A stretch of 64,000 nt of DNA from Streptomyces echinatus (GTDB taxonomy: Bacteria > Actinomycetota > Actinomycetes > Streptomycetales > Streptomycetaceae): positions 372,001 to 436,000 of the forward strand of contig NZ_JACHJK010000006.1 in the NCBI RefSeq assembly GCF_014203595.1. Reading direction: 5' to 3'. The notes beneath the pieces were generated by a model, which saw only the letters and a list, made by a program, of their open reading frames with translations, was not told where the DNA came from and did no database searches. Of the stretch, positions 17,400 through 25,378 are shown piece by piece; the stretch's first letter is position 1, and each line of letters starts with the position of its first letter. Position numbers and translations under genes: made by a program.

Positions 17400-18980
17400 C
17401 GCCGGGGGCGCCGCTTGTGTGGCCGCGCCGTGCGTGGGCCGTGACGCGCCCTCGTCCGTCCGCGGTTCCGTCGTGGCCGCTCGCGCGGCCCGCGCCCCTT
17501 CGTCATGCTCCTCGCCGGCCCCGCTCGGCGGTACCGGCCGCCGTTCCAGCCGCAGCCGCAGGCCCTCCGGCATCAGCGTCAGGCGCTCGGCGACGGTCAG
17601 CCGGTAGCCGGGGTCCAGACGCAGCTCGTAGCGGCGCAGCAGCAGGCCGAGGACGAGGGTCGCCTCGTGCAGGGCGAACTGGCGGCCGATGCAGGCCCGC
17701 GCGCCGGTGCCGAAGGGCTTGAAGGTGTGCGGCGGCCGGGCCCGGACCGCCGCCGCGGTGAAGCGGTCCGGGTCGAACCGCTCGGCGTCCTCGCCCCACA
17801 CCTCCGGTTCGCGGTGCAGCATCGGCGTCAGCACCAGGGCCCACGCGCCCCGGAGCATCGGATGGTCCCCGGCGAGGACGGTGTCCTGCCGGGCCTCGCG
17901 GGCGAAGGCCGGCGCGGTCGGCCACAGCCTCAGCGACTCGTCCAGCACCCGGCGGACGTAACGCAGCTTGGCGACCTGCTCGTAGCCCGGCAGCGGGGTG
18001 TCGCCCCAGACGCGGTCCACCTCGGCGCGGGCCCGGGCGGCGATCTCGGGATGCCGGGCGAGGTAGTAGAGGGCGAAGGAGAGCGCCCCCGAGGTGGTCT
18101 CGTGGCCCGCGACCAGGAACGTGATCACCTGTTTGCGGACGTTCTCCGCGGACAGCTTCTCGCCGGTCACCGGATGCGCGGTCGCCAGCATGCGGTCCAG
18201 CAGGTCCCCCTCGCCGCCGCCGGACCGCCGCCGGGCGGCGACCAGGCCGTCGACGGTGCGGTTGAGGTGGTCCATGTCGGCCGCGTTGCGCCGGGCGGCG
18301 GCGCGCAGCAGCAGCGGGGCCAGCGGCCCGGGCACGCTGTTCAGCCGCTGCGCGTAGGTGAGCGTGCCGACCATCGCCGTGACGAAGGGGTGCGGCCGGT
18401 CCCGCTCGAAGGAGCCGAAGTCGTGCCCGAACCCGGTCCGGGCGATCGTCTCCAGCGTCAGCCGGGTCATGTCCCCGGGCACGTCCACCGTGTGCCCGGC
18501 CGCCTGCCGCCGGTCCCAGTGGTCGGTGAGCCGGCCGGCGACGGCCAGCATCATGCCGTGGTAGCCCGCCATGGCCTCACGGCTGAACCCGGGTGCGAGG
18601 ACGTCGTGGGCCAGCTGCCAGTTGGGCTCGTGGTTGTAGGCGGTGAACAGGCCGTCCCCGGCCACCGGCCGCAGGTTGGCGACGCCCAGTCCGACGTGCT
18701 TGGCGAACCGCGACTCGTCGGCGAGGTCGGCGGCGAGCCGCGCGCCCCACACGAACACGAACTCCTTGCCGAAGGCCCGCCGCCGGTAGATCGGGCCCAG
18801 CGCCCGGGCGAAGCGCATCGAGTCCTGGAGGGGCCGGTGCCGGTCGGCGCCCAGCACATCGCCGAGCAGCGGCACCCGGTGCGGGGGATGCGGGATGCGG
18901 TGCAGCTCGGGCCAGCCCTGCTCGGCGCTCCGGAATCCCTTGGGCAGCCCGGCCTCCGTGGTCTGCGTCGTCGCGGCCAT
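17361..18980 (-). CDS. Cytochrome P450, CYP102 type, heme domain only
   Basis: This 539-residue P450 resembles the heme domain of P450 BM3. It has DGLFTAYNHEPNW, the I-helix AGHETTSG near 291, the K-helix ESLR and the heme loop FGTGARACIG with Cys430. No reductase follows: the protein ends in a ~60-residue low-complexity tail rich in Ala, Thr and Glu. S. coelicolor CYP102B1 is similar by memory. It probably hydroxylates fatty-acid-like substrates using external redox partners. It has GGGAG about 8 nt before the ATG. The TetR gene at 19100 is divergent across a 119-nt region with a large inverted repeat. Confidence 0.9.
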   Translation of the reverse strand: MAATTQTTEAGLPKGFRSAEQGWPELHRIPHPPHRVPLLGDVLGADRHRPLQDSMRFARALGPIYRRRAFGKEFVFVWGARLAADLADESRFAKHVGLGVANLRPVAGDGLFTAYNHEPNWQLAHDVLAPGFSREAMAGYHGMMLAVAGRLTDHWDRRQAAGHTVDVPGDMTRLTLETIARTGFGHDFGSFERDRPHPFVTAMVGTLTYAQRLNSVPGPLAPLLLRAAARRNAADMDHLNRTVDGLVAARRRSGGGEGDLLDRMLATAHPVTGEKLSAENVRKQVITFLVAGHETTSGALSFALYYLARHPEIAARARAEVDRVWGDTPLPGYEQVAKLRYVRRVLDESLRLWPTAPAFAREARQDTVLAGDHPMLRGAWALVLTPMLHREPEVWGEDAERFDPDRFTAAAVRARPPHTFKPFGTGARACIGRQFALHEATLVLGLLLRRYELRLDPGYRLTVAERLTLMPEGLRLRLERRPVPPSGAGEEHDEGARAARAATTEPRTDEGASRPTHGAATQAAPPASASRCPVHRSAD

Positions 18981-19037
18981 GACGCGATCTCCCTTGATCC
19001 AGCGGATGGTTGGAACGGTGGCGCCGTGTTGTACGTG

Positions 19038-19078
19038 GGTTCAATAACGTGTTTCCAGTGTCGACCTGTTGTTGAACC
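19038..19078. promoter_or_regulatory. Inverted repeat operator between P450 and TetR genes
   Basis: Arms GGTTCAATAAC (19038-19048) and GTTGTTGAACC (19068-19078) match at 10 of 11 positions with a 19-nt spacer. The right arm covers the spacer of the predicted TetR promoter (-10 TAGAGT at 19088-19093), whose start would fall at the TetR ATG. TetR autoregulation and control of the P450 gene are inferred. Confidence 0.6.
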
Positions 19079-19099
19079 GACGTCAAGTAGAGTGACGGC

Positions 19100-19708
19100 A
19101 TGCCCGCGAACCAGGGGGAGCGCGCCCGGCGCCGGCTCAGCACCGAGGAGCGGCGCGAGCAGTTGCTGTCGGTCGGCGCGCGGCTGTTCTCGGAGGACCC
19201 CTACGACGAGGTCCGGATCGAGCAGGTCGCCGAGATCGCGGGGGTCTCCCGCGGGCTGCTGTACCACTACTTCCCGACCAAGCGGGACTTCTTCGCCGCC
19301 GTCGTGGAGCGGGAGAGCGCCCGCATGCTGCGGATGACGGCGGCCGAGCCCGGTGTGCCGGCGCGCGAGCAGCTCACCGCCGGCCTCGACACCTACCTCG
19401 GCTACGTCCAGGCCCACGCCCACGGCTTCCGCGCCTTCCACCGGGCCGACGCGGCCGGCGACCAGGCCGTGCGCCGGGTCTACCGGCAGGCCCTGGCCGC
19501 GCAGGAGAAGCAGATCCTGGCCGCGCTCGCCGCCGACCCCGAGTTCGGGCCGGCCTTCGCGGCCGCTCCCGAGGTGCGCCTGGCGGTGCGCGGCTGGCTC
19601 GCCTTCACCACCGCCGTCTGTCTCGAATGGCTGCGCGGCGAGGGTGAGTTGGGTCGCGAGCAGGTGCGCGACCTGTGCGCCCGCGCCCTGCTGGGTGTCC
19701 TCGCGTAA
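19100..19708 (+). CDS. TetR-family regulator
   Basis: This 202-residue regulator has an N-terminal TetR helix-turn-helix (IEQVAEIAGVSRGLLYHYFPTKRDFF, about residues 42-70) and a helical ligand-binding domain. No ribosome site is visible, and TAGAGT lies 7-12 nt before the ATG, so the mRNA may be leaderless. It is divergent from the CYP102-type P450 and probably controls it through the inverted repeat at 19038-19078. A fatty acid or similar lipid would be a plausible ligand, by inference. Confidence 0.87.
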   Translation: MPANQGERARRRLSTEERREQLLSVGARLFSEDPYDEVRIEQVAEIAGVSRGLLYHYFPTKRDFFAAVVERESARMLRMTAAEPGVPAREQLTAGLDTYLGYVQAHAHGFRAFHRADAAGDQAVRRVYRQALAAQEKQILAALAADPEFGPAFAAAPEVRLAVRGWLAFTTAVCLEWLRGEGELGREQVRDLCARALLGVLA

Positions 19709-19758
19709 CCCTGTCCGCCGGTGCGGAGTGGTTGGCGCGCGCCCGGATCTCCGATAGG

Positions 19759-19777
19759 TTAGGCAAGGCTTACCTAA
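19759..19777. promoter_or_regulatory. Iron box (DmdR/IdeR operator)
   Basis: TTAGGCAAGGCTTACCTAA matches 16 of 19 positions of the actinobacterial iron-box consensus TTAGGTTAGGCTAACCTAA. It overlaps the AAGGAGG ribosome site (19776-19782) of the DUF2470 gene, so iron-loaded DmdR should repress that gene. This is one of the strongest regulatory matches in the window. Confidence 0.85.
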
Positions 19778-19788
19778 GGAGGCCCGGG

Positions 19789-20514
19789 ATGGGTGACAGG
19801 CAGGACTGGACGGCCGCCCCCGGCGCGGCGGAACGGGCGCGCTCGGTGCCGGCCACCGCGTGGTCGTGCGCGGTGACCGCGGACGGCGTGCGCGAGGAGT
19901 ACGTCGGCGCGCACACCGTGACCGAGGACGGCGCGGTACGGCTGGCGGTACCCGACGACAGCGGCCTGTTCGCGGCGGCCCTGTGCGCCCCGCGCCAGGA
20001 GCCCTCCGCCCTGCTGGAGTTCGCCGACGTGGCCCCTGTACCCGTGCGCAACCGCATCCGCGCCCGGCTCTGGCTCTCCGGCTGGTTCGCCCCGTCCGGG
20101 GGCGCCCTCCTCTTCCGGCCCACCCGGGTGGTGCTCCGGCAGGCCTCCGGCCCGGTGGTCGTCGACCTGGACGAGTTCACCACGGCCCGGCCCGACCCGC
20201 TCGCGGATGCCGAGGCCCGGCTGCTCACCCACCTGGCCGACGCCCACCCGGACGCCGTCGAGCGGCTCACCCGTCTGGTGCGCCCCGAGAGCCTGCACGC
20301 CGCGACCCGGGTGGTGCCCCTCGCGGTCGACCGGCACGGACTGACCCTGCGCATCGAGCGCACCCGCGCCCACGGTGACGTCCGGCTGCCCTTCCACACG
20401 CCCGCCGACGACGTCACCCAGCTCACCGAGCGCATGCACGCCCTGCTGGCGCAGGCCGGTGCCGCCGGCTGCCCCCGCGCGCTACAGCGGCAGCGCGCAG
20501 ACGGCGACGGGTGA
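19789..20514 (+). CDS. DUF2470 protein under iron control
   Basis: This 241-residue protein has a split-barrel-like N-terminal half (residues ~15-120) and a C-terminal DUF2470-type domain (LLTHLADAHPDAVERL to the end), an arrangement found in HugZ-like heme-utilisation relatives. The ATG at 19789 has a strong AAGGAGG site and an iron box directly upstream, supporting a role in iron or heme metabolism when iron is scarce. No signal peptide is visible. Its 3' end overlaps the convergent lactonase-like gene by 33 nt. The biochemical activity is not known. Confidence 0.82.
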   Translation: MGDRQDWTAAPGAAERARSVPATAWSCAVTADGVREEYVGAHTVTEDGAVRLAVPDDSGLFAAALCAPRQEPSALLEFADVAPVPVRNRIRARLWLSGWFAPSGGALLFRPTRVVLRQASGPVVVDLDEFTTARPDPLADAEARLLTHLADAHPDAVERLTRLVRPESLHAATRVVPLAVDRHGLTLRIERTRAHGDVRLPFHTPADDVTQLTERMHALLAQAGAAGCPRALQRQRADGDG

Positions 20515-21726
20515 CGCGAACGGCTCGCCGCCCAGGCGGAGTCCGCCGCCGTCCGGATCGACATGGAAGACGGTGACCGTGCCGGAACGCTGGTTCGCCG
20601 CGAACAGCAGCCGGCCGTCGGGCGAGAACGCGATCTGCCGCGGGAAGTCCCCGCCCACCGGCACGGTGCCGAGCAGCCGCAGCCGGGCCCCGTCGGCCTC
20701 GACGGCGTACCGCGCGAGGCTGTTGTGCCCCCGGTTGGCGAGGAAGGCGTACCGGCCGTCCGCCGTCACCAGGATCTGCGCCGGATAGTTCGTGCCGCCG
20801 TCCGACCCCGTCGGCCGAGGCTCACCGATGTCCAGCCGGCCGGACCGCGGGTCGTAGGCGCACACGGCCACGGTGTCGTCCACCTCGTTGGCCAGATAGG
20901 CGTACCGGCCGCCCGGATGGAAGGTCAGATGGCGGGGACCGGCGCCCGGCCGCGTGTGCGCCCGCGCCACCTCCGTGAGCGTGCCCTTCCCGGGATCGAG
21001 GCGATAGCTGTAGACGGTGTCGGTGCCGAGGTCCACGGCGAGGACGTGTCCGCCGTCGGGGCCGGTGACGAACTGGTGGGCGTGCGGGCCCCGCTGACCG
21101 GGGCCGGGTGGCGGGGAGCCGTGCGTGACCTGGTCGGTGCGCTCACCCAGGGCGCCCGAGGCGTCGATGGGATGCACGGTGACACTGCCCGAGCCGTAGT
21201 CGGCGCTCAGCAGCCAGCGTCCCGTGGGGTGCACCGACAGATGGCAGGTACCCGCGCCGCCCGTGCTCCGCGTACCGAGGACGCGCCGGTCCGCCAGGCG
21301 TACGGCCGTCACCCCGCCGTCCTGCCGCTCGTCCACCGCGTAGAGCGTGCGGCCGTCCGGGTGCACGGCGAGATACGACGGGTCGGGGACCCCGGCGAGC
21401 GTGCCCGACCCGGTGATCCGGCCCGACTCCGGGTCGTACGACGCCAGGCCGATCCCGGTGCCGCCGCCCTCGACGGAGGTGTAGGTGCCGAGGTACAGCG
21501 GGCGTGGCCCGGACGGCTTCCGGGACGGCGCGGCCGCCCTCGGCCCGCTCTCCGTGGACGGCGACGGTGTGCCCGCCGGCGGGGCAGCGGGGGACGGCAC
21601 CGCCACGACGGCCGCCGCGCCGGCCGCGGCCCCGACGAACCGGCGCCTGGTCCAGCCGCCACCGTGCCGCCGCTCCCGCCGGGGCGCGGGAGATCCCTCT
21701 CCCGCCGCCCGTGCCTCCGTGTCCAT
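20482..21726 (-). CDS. Tat-exported lactonase-family beta-propeller protein
   Basis: This 414-residue protein is a 7-bladed propeller of the lactonase/6-phosphogluconolactonase (YbhE) type, with repeated blades such as YLAVHPDGRTLYAV, HLSVHPTGRWLLSA and HLTFHPGGRYAYLANE. The N-terminus carries a twin-arginine signal, TRRRFVGAAAGAAAVVAV, so it is probably secreted or anchored outside, unlike cytosolic Pgl. ATG 21726 is chosen because GAGGTG precedes it at good spacing; an in-frame GTG at 21768 is weaker. The substrate is unknown; extracellular lactone hydrolysis or a binding role are both possible. Confidence 0.82.
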   Translation of the reverse strand: MDTEARAAGEGSPAPRRERRHGGGWTRRRFVGAAAGAAAVVAVPSPAAPPAGTPSPSTESGPRAAAPSRKPSGPRPLYLGTYTSVEGGGTGIGLASYDPESGRITGSGTLAGVPDPSYLAVHPDGRTLYAVDERQDGGVTAVRLADRRVLGTRSTGGAGTCHLSVHPTGRWLLSADYGSGSVTVHPIDASGALGERTDQVTHGSPPPGPGQRGPHAHQFVTGPDGGHVLAVDLGTDTVYSYRLDPGKGTLTEVARAHTRPGAGPRHLTFHPGGRYAYLANEVDDTVAVCAYDPRSGRLDIGEPRPTGSDGGTNYPAQILVTADGRYAFLANRGHNSLARYAVEADGARLRLLGTVPVGGDFPRQIAFSPDGRLLFAANQRSGTVTVFHVDPDGGGLRLGGEPFASPVAVCALPL

Positions 21727-21801
21727 GCCGCACCTCAGGTCGTCGGTCGCCCCGCTCGTGACAGACACCCTGGCCCGCGCACACCCTGAAGGGCAAGAAG
21801 G

Positions 21802-21815
21802 GCAACGAGCGTTGC
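21802..21815. promoter_or_regulatory. Palindrome upstream of the lactonase-like gene
   Basis: GCAACGAGCGTTGC has perfect 6-nt arms around AG and lies 76 nt upstream of the lactonase-like ATG, in a 235-nt gap that otherwise shows nothing. It could be an operator; the regulator is not identified. Confidence 0.35.
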
Positions 21816-21961
21816 GCAGGAAGCAACCCGTGGGGAGGTTCTCGATCAGCCGCCCGGCGCCCGCGGCGCCCGCCGGTGACCGCGAGGCCGAACAGGACGA
21901 GTCCGCGGGCAGGCGGGTCGAGGCGGCCGGGGCAGGGGGACGGGGGCCGGACCGGACGGCC

Positions 21962-23032
21962 CTACCAGTCGCCGTCCTCGACCGGCTTGCCCGGCGCGTC
22001 CTTCAGCGGCGTCACCTGGCCGGTGGAGGGGTTCTGCCACGGGTCCAGGTCGTCCCCGAGCCACTCGCCGACCGGCTTGACGCTCCCCAGGGTGTCCGTC
22101 GGGGCGAGGTCCTCGGCATCGTCGTCGTAGTAGTCGTACCAGGGCAGGCCCGCCCGGGTGTACGCCGCCCGGTCCACCGGCGACGGCGGGGGCGCCTCGC
22201 CGGTGATCCGGCGCCACTCGGGGGGAGTCACCAGGTGGACGAACACCCGCCCGGCCGGTTCTCCGGCCCAGTCCTTGAGCGACCGGTCGTCCCGGTAGAC
22301 CTCCTGCCGCATCGAGCCGCCGACGCCGAGCCCCATGGCCGCGGCGCGCCGCGGGGCGGCGGCCGGCGGCGGAGGCGCGCCGAAGGCCATGGCGGGCGCG
22401 GGCGGCGGCGACCCCGGAGGGCCGCCGGGGGCCGGCGCGGCCACGGGCGCGGCCGCGCCGTAGCCGCCGAACGCCGCGGCCTGCCGCTCGCGCTCCCGGC
22501 GCCGCCACTCGGCGAGCACCTCCTCCTTCAGCGGGAAGGACTGGAGCTGCACCCCGCCCCACACCTCCTCACCGGTGACCTGCCCCTCCACGGTCGCACC
22601 CAGCCCCAGCGGCACGGCCACGAACTGGCGGACCGTGCCCTTGCCGGAGTTGATGCCGTCCAGCCAGGGCTGGCGGGGGAGCACCACGTAGTTCTGCGGG
22701 CGCCGGGACAGCCGGTTGCGCCACGGCTTGCCGGACACCGCGCACACCTTGCCCACGCCGACCTGGAGCGCGGCCGGCTCCGTCGTGCCGGCGAAACTCA
22801 GCCACATCGCCTCGCGCAGATACACCGGCAGCATCACGCCGCCGCGCTCCCGCCACTCGTCCGGCACCCGGTCGGCGAAATCGGCCACCCGCCGGACCGG
22901 GAACTCGCCCAGCCCCGGCGGCAGCGGATGCGTCCCGGTCTCCGGGAGCCGCAGCGTCCGCACGAACCGCACCACCACCCCGCCCGGCAGCCGCAGGCTG
23001 TTCCCGTCGATCCGGACCCCGGAACCGCTCAT
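21962..23032 (-). CDS. Conserved-looking hypothetical protein with proline-rich middle
   Basis: This 356-residue protein was not recognised. Residues ~1-170 look folded (start MSGSGVRIDGNSLRLPGG, then LPPGLGEFPVRRVADF and AMWLSFAG). Residues ~185-240 are Ala/Pro/Gly-rich and probably disordered. The C-terminal ~110 residues are acidic with WYDYYDDDAEDL and PSTGQVTPL. There is no signal peptide or membrane helix. A GAGAGG site lies before the ATG and codon use is normal. It sits 45 nt after the FUSC gene on the same strand, so they may be co-transcribed. Confidence 0.7.
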   Translation of the reverse strand: MSGSGVRIDGNSLRLPGGVVVRFVRTLRLPETGTHPLPPGLGEFPVRRVADFADRVPDEWRERGGVMLPVYLREAMWLSFAGTTEPAALQVGVGKVCAVSGKPWRNRLSRRPQNYVVLPRQPWLDGINSGKGTVRQFVAVPLGLGATVEGQVTGEEVWGGVQLQSFPLKEEVLAEWRRRERERQAAAFGGYGAAAPVAAPAPGGPPGSPPPAPAMAFGAPPPPAAAPRRAAAMGLGVGGSMRQEVYRDDRSLKDWAGEPAGRVFVHLVTPPEWRRITGEAPPPSPVDRAAYTRAGLPWYDYYDDDAEDLAPTDTLGSVKPVGEWLGDDLDPWQNPSTGQVTPLKDAPGKPVEDGDW

Positions 23033-23077
23033 CGGCCCGACCTCTCGCTCCCCGCGCCGGCCGCCCCGGCGCCTCCC

Positions 23078-24331
23078 TCACCGATAACGCTCACCGAAGC
23101 CCGCGTGGTTCCGCCACAGCTCCTCCTGGACGCCCAGCCGGTCGCGCAGCCGGGCCATCCGGGGCAGCCTGGCCCGCTGCTCGCGGGAGACCCGGTCGAG
23201 TTCCTCCAGCAGGCGGCGGGTGCGGTGCTCGGTGTCCAGCTCGTCGATGATCCGGGTCGTCTCGGTCAGTACGGCGCCCAGCAGCTGCCAGTTCGCCCAG
23301 TCCTTGCCGATCTCCTCCCGGAGCAGCTCGGCCAGCCGGTCCCGGGTGCCGGCCGCCGTGTGCAGCTCGGCCGTCAGGCGTGCCTCCGCGGACTCGGCGT
23401 TCTCGCTCAGATGGGTGGTCACCAGCACGGCGAAGCTGACCACCGCGTCGGCGATCTCCGACAGCAGCTGTTCCACGGTGGCCCCCACCCGGGGCGGGAA
23501 CAGTTCCTCGGCCCCGCGGGCCTTCGCCAGGTCCGTGAACGAGCGGGCCAGCACCCGCAGCACCACCGTGCAGATCTCCAGCGTGTCCAGACCGGTGCGC
23601 AGCACCACCCGGTGCAGCAGCCCCTCCTTCACCCGCGGATTGAGCCGCAGGCTGTCCTCGGCCTGCCGCAGCGCCGCGTCGACCCGCACGATGTCGTGAT
23701 CGAGCCGGCGTGCCTCGTGCAGCCGCTCGGCCGCCCGCTGCCAGGGGATCCGGCTCGCGGCCTCCTCGCCCATGCGGAGCATCAGCTGGCGCACCCGCCG
23801 CGCCAGGTCCTCGATGGACCGGCCGGCCGCGTCCACCCACACCGGGGGCGGCAGCAGCAGGTTGCAGGCGGTGCCGACGACCGCGCCGATCAGCGTCTCC
23901 ACGATCCGTGCCCAGGCGGTGAACCCGACCGTGGTGACGCCGAGCACCAGCATGGCGCTGATCGCCACCTCGGCCACGTACTCGTCGACCCGCACCAGGT
24001 GTCCGACGGCCAGCGCGGCGACGATCAGCAGCGCGAGGCTCCACCAGGTCAGCCCCACCAGCACGCTGAAGGCGATGGCGACCAGCACGCCGGCGACCAC
24101 CGAGTTCACCCGGCGGATGCCGTTGGTGAGCGTGGCGTAGAAGGTCACCTGGACGACCAGCAGTGCGGTCAGCGGCGCGGTCAGCGGGGCCGGCTCGGGG
24201 CTCAGCCGGAGCGCGATGACGTAGGCGACCGTGGCGGCCGCGGCCGAGCGCAGTGTCTGGACGACCACCGGTTCCCGGCGACGCCGCACCAGGCGCAGCG
24301 CTCCCGTGGTCCACTTTCGTACGTCGAGCAT
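23078..24331 (-). CDS. FUSC-family membrane protein (aromatic acid exporter-like)
   Basis: This ~417-residue protein starts MLDVRKWTTGALRLVRRRREP. Its N-terminal half has about six hydrophobic helices (TAPLTALLVVQVTFYATL, VVAGVLVAIAFSVLVGL and others) typical of the FUSC/ArAE exporter fold, followed by a long charged helical cytoplasmic domain (~170-417). ATG 24349, six codons upstream, is an alternative; neither start has a well-spaced ribosome site. The likely role is export of aromatic or other organic acids, by family only. Confidence 0.8.
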   Translation of the reverse strand: MLDVRKWTTGALRLVRRRREPVVVQTLRSAAAATVAYVIALRLSPEPAPLTAPLTALLVVQVTFYATLTNGIRRVNSVVAGVLVAIAFSVLVGLTWWSLALLIVAALAVGHLVRVDEYVAEVAISAMLVLGVTTVGFTAWARIVETLIGAVVGTACNLLLPPPVWVDAAGRSIEDLARRVRQLMLRMGEEAASRIPWQRAAERLHEARRLDHDIVRVDAALRQAEDSLRLNPRVKEGLLHRVVLRTGLDTLEICTVVLRVLARSFTDLAKARGAEELFPPRVGATVEQLLSEIADAVVSFAVLVTTHLSENAESAEARLTAELHTAAGTRDRLAELLREEIGKDWANWQLLGAVLTETTRIIDELDTEHRTRRLLEELDRVSREQRARLPRMARLRDRLGVQEELWRNHAGFGERYR

Positions 24332-24536
24332 CCCTTGGCCTGTTCCCATTCCTCGGGTGCATCGAACGTCGCTATTTGCGGACTGTTTCCGACCGTAAGT
24401 GTTCGCATCGGGGCAGGTGGCCGGAGTCACGCCCGCCACTGCGGCCTTCGACGGGTCGGTGACGGCCCGGCTGCGCGGCCGATATCCGGCCACCCGCGAG
24501 GTCACGCGCGACGGCGACCCCGGTGCCGGGCGGCGG

Positions 24537-25031
24537 TCACACGTACAGCTTGTCGACGAAGGCGTACAGATTGCGCCTCGTCCGGGCGATCTGCTCCTCC
24601 AGGGTCAGGCTCTCCTCGAACCGGGTGCCGGACTGGGGCACCTTCCTGCCGCGCACGTACAGCGAGCACGCCAGGTCCGTGCACATGTACAGCCCGACCG
24701 AGTTGCCCTCCCGGCCCGCCGCTCCCGCCTTCCGGGCGGTCATCAGCGACACCCCGCCGCCGGGATGCGTGGTCAGGCAGACGGAGCACATGCTGCGGTG
24801 CAGGAAGCCGCGCTGCGAGGCGGGGAAGCGCAGGGCGACACCGGCGGGCCGGCCGTCCCGTTCGGTGACCAGATAGCTGCGGTCGGGGGCCCCGGGATCG
24901 CGCCAGCCGAGGAAGTCCAGGTCGTCCCACGGGCGTTCGCCGAGGTCGCGCGGGACGGCCAGCCGCTTGGCCTCGCCCTTGGAGCAGTTGATGAACGAGT
25001 TGCGGATGTCCTGCTCGGTGAGCGATCTCAT
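24537..25031 (-). CDS. FBP-domain protein, FusB-like EF-G-binding zinc protein
   Basis: This 164-residue protein has the FBP C-terminal treble-clef pattern: C-x2-C in SMCSVCLTTHPG and C-x4-C in LYMCTDLACSLYV, and ends QIARTRRNLYAFVDKLYV. The family includes FusB/FusC of staphylococci, which bind elongation factor G and rescue it from fusidic acid. Length and domain order are normal. Whether this one gives resistance or acts in normal translation cannot be told. A 23-nt palindrome (25063-25085) lies 31 nt upstream of the ATG, next to a TACGAT -10-like hexamer. Confidence 0.85.
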   Translation of the reverse strand: MRSLTEQDIRNSFINCSKGEAKRLAVPRDLGERPWDDLDFLGWRDPGAPDRSYLVTERDGRPAGVALRFPASQRGFLHRSMCSVCLTTHPGGGVSLMTARKAGAAGREGNSVGLYMCTDLACSLYVRGRKVPQSGTRFEESLTLEEQIARTRRNLYAFVDKLYV

Positions 25032-25062
25032 GGGGAAGGGTCCTTCCGGATTCCGTGGCCGG

Positions 25063-25085
25063 TCTGCCTAGGAGCTCTAGGCAGA
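25063..25085. promoter_or_regulatory. Perfect inverted repeat upstream of the FBP gene
   Basis: TCTGCCTAG and CTAGGCAGA form perfect 9-nt arms around a 5-nt centre. The site lies between the FBP start and a probable -10 (minus strand TACGAT, near 25095), itself inside a second small repeat GGCTA/TAGCC (25088-25104). It is well placed to block transcription, so a repressor site is likely. Confidence 0.55.
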
Positions 25086-25159
25086 GGGCTATCGTATTTA
25101 GCCAGAGAGGGACGGGCCAATGGATTTCCGGCACGGGCTGTGCCGCAGCGCCCCCGGCG

Positions 25160-25288
25160 GCGCTGGACCAGGTCACGGCGCGAGCGTCCGGCCCCCCGCT
25201 CGAACCCGCCCTGCGCCTCACCCTCGACTTTCACCCCGACCGCGCCTCCACCGGCCTGCCGATCCTGGAATCCCCGGCCCGGGACGGC
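25160..25288 (+). pseudogene. Remnant of a DUF3626 gene
   Basis: In one frame the sequence reads ALDQVTARASGPPLEPALR, then LTLDFHPDR and GLPILESPARDG. This resembles the N-terminus of DUF3626 proteins (family text like GPPLDPALRITLNFHPDR...VLE), as remembered. After about 43 residues it passes into Gly/Ala/Val low-complexity sequence and stops at 25375. The conserved body of the family is missing, so this looks like a decayed gene. The rest of the 347-nt gap 25032-25378 holds only the palindrome described above. Confidence 0.45.
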
Positions 25289-25378
25289 GGGGCACCGCCG
25301 GCCGGAGCCGAGGCCGGGGTGGGGGCCGGAGTCGGGGTGGAGCTGGGGCCCACGGGGTTCACGGGAGGTGGGTGATGG

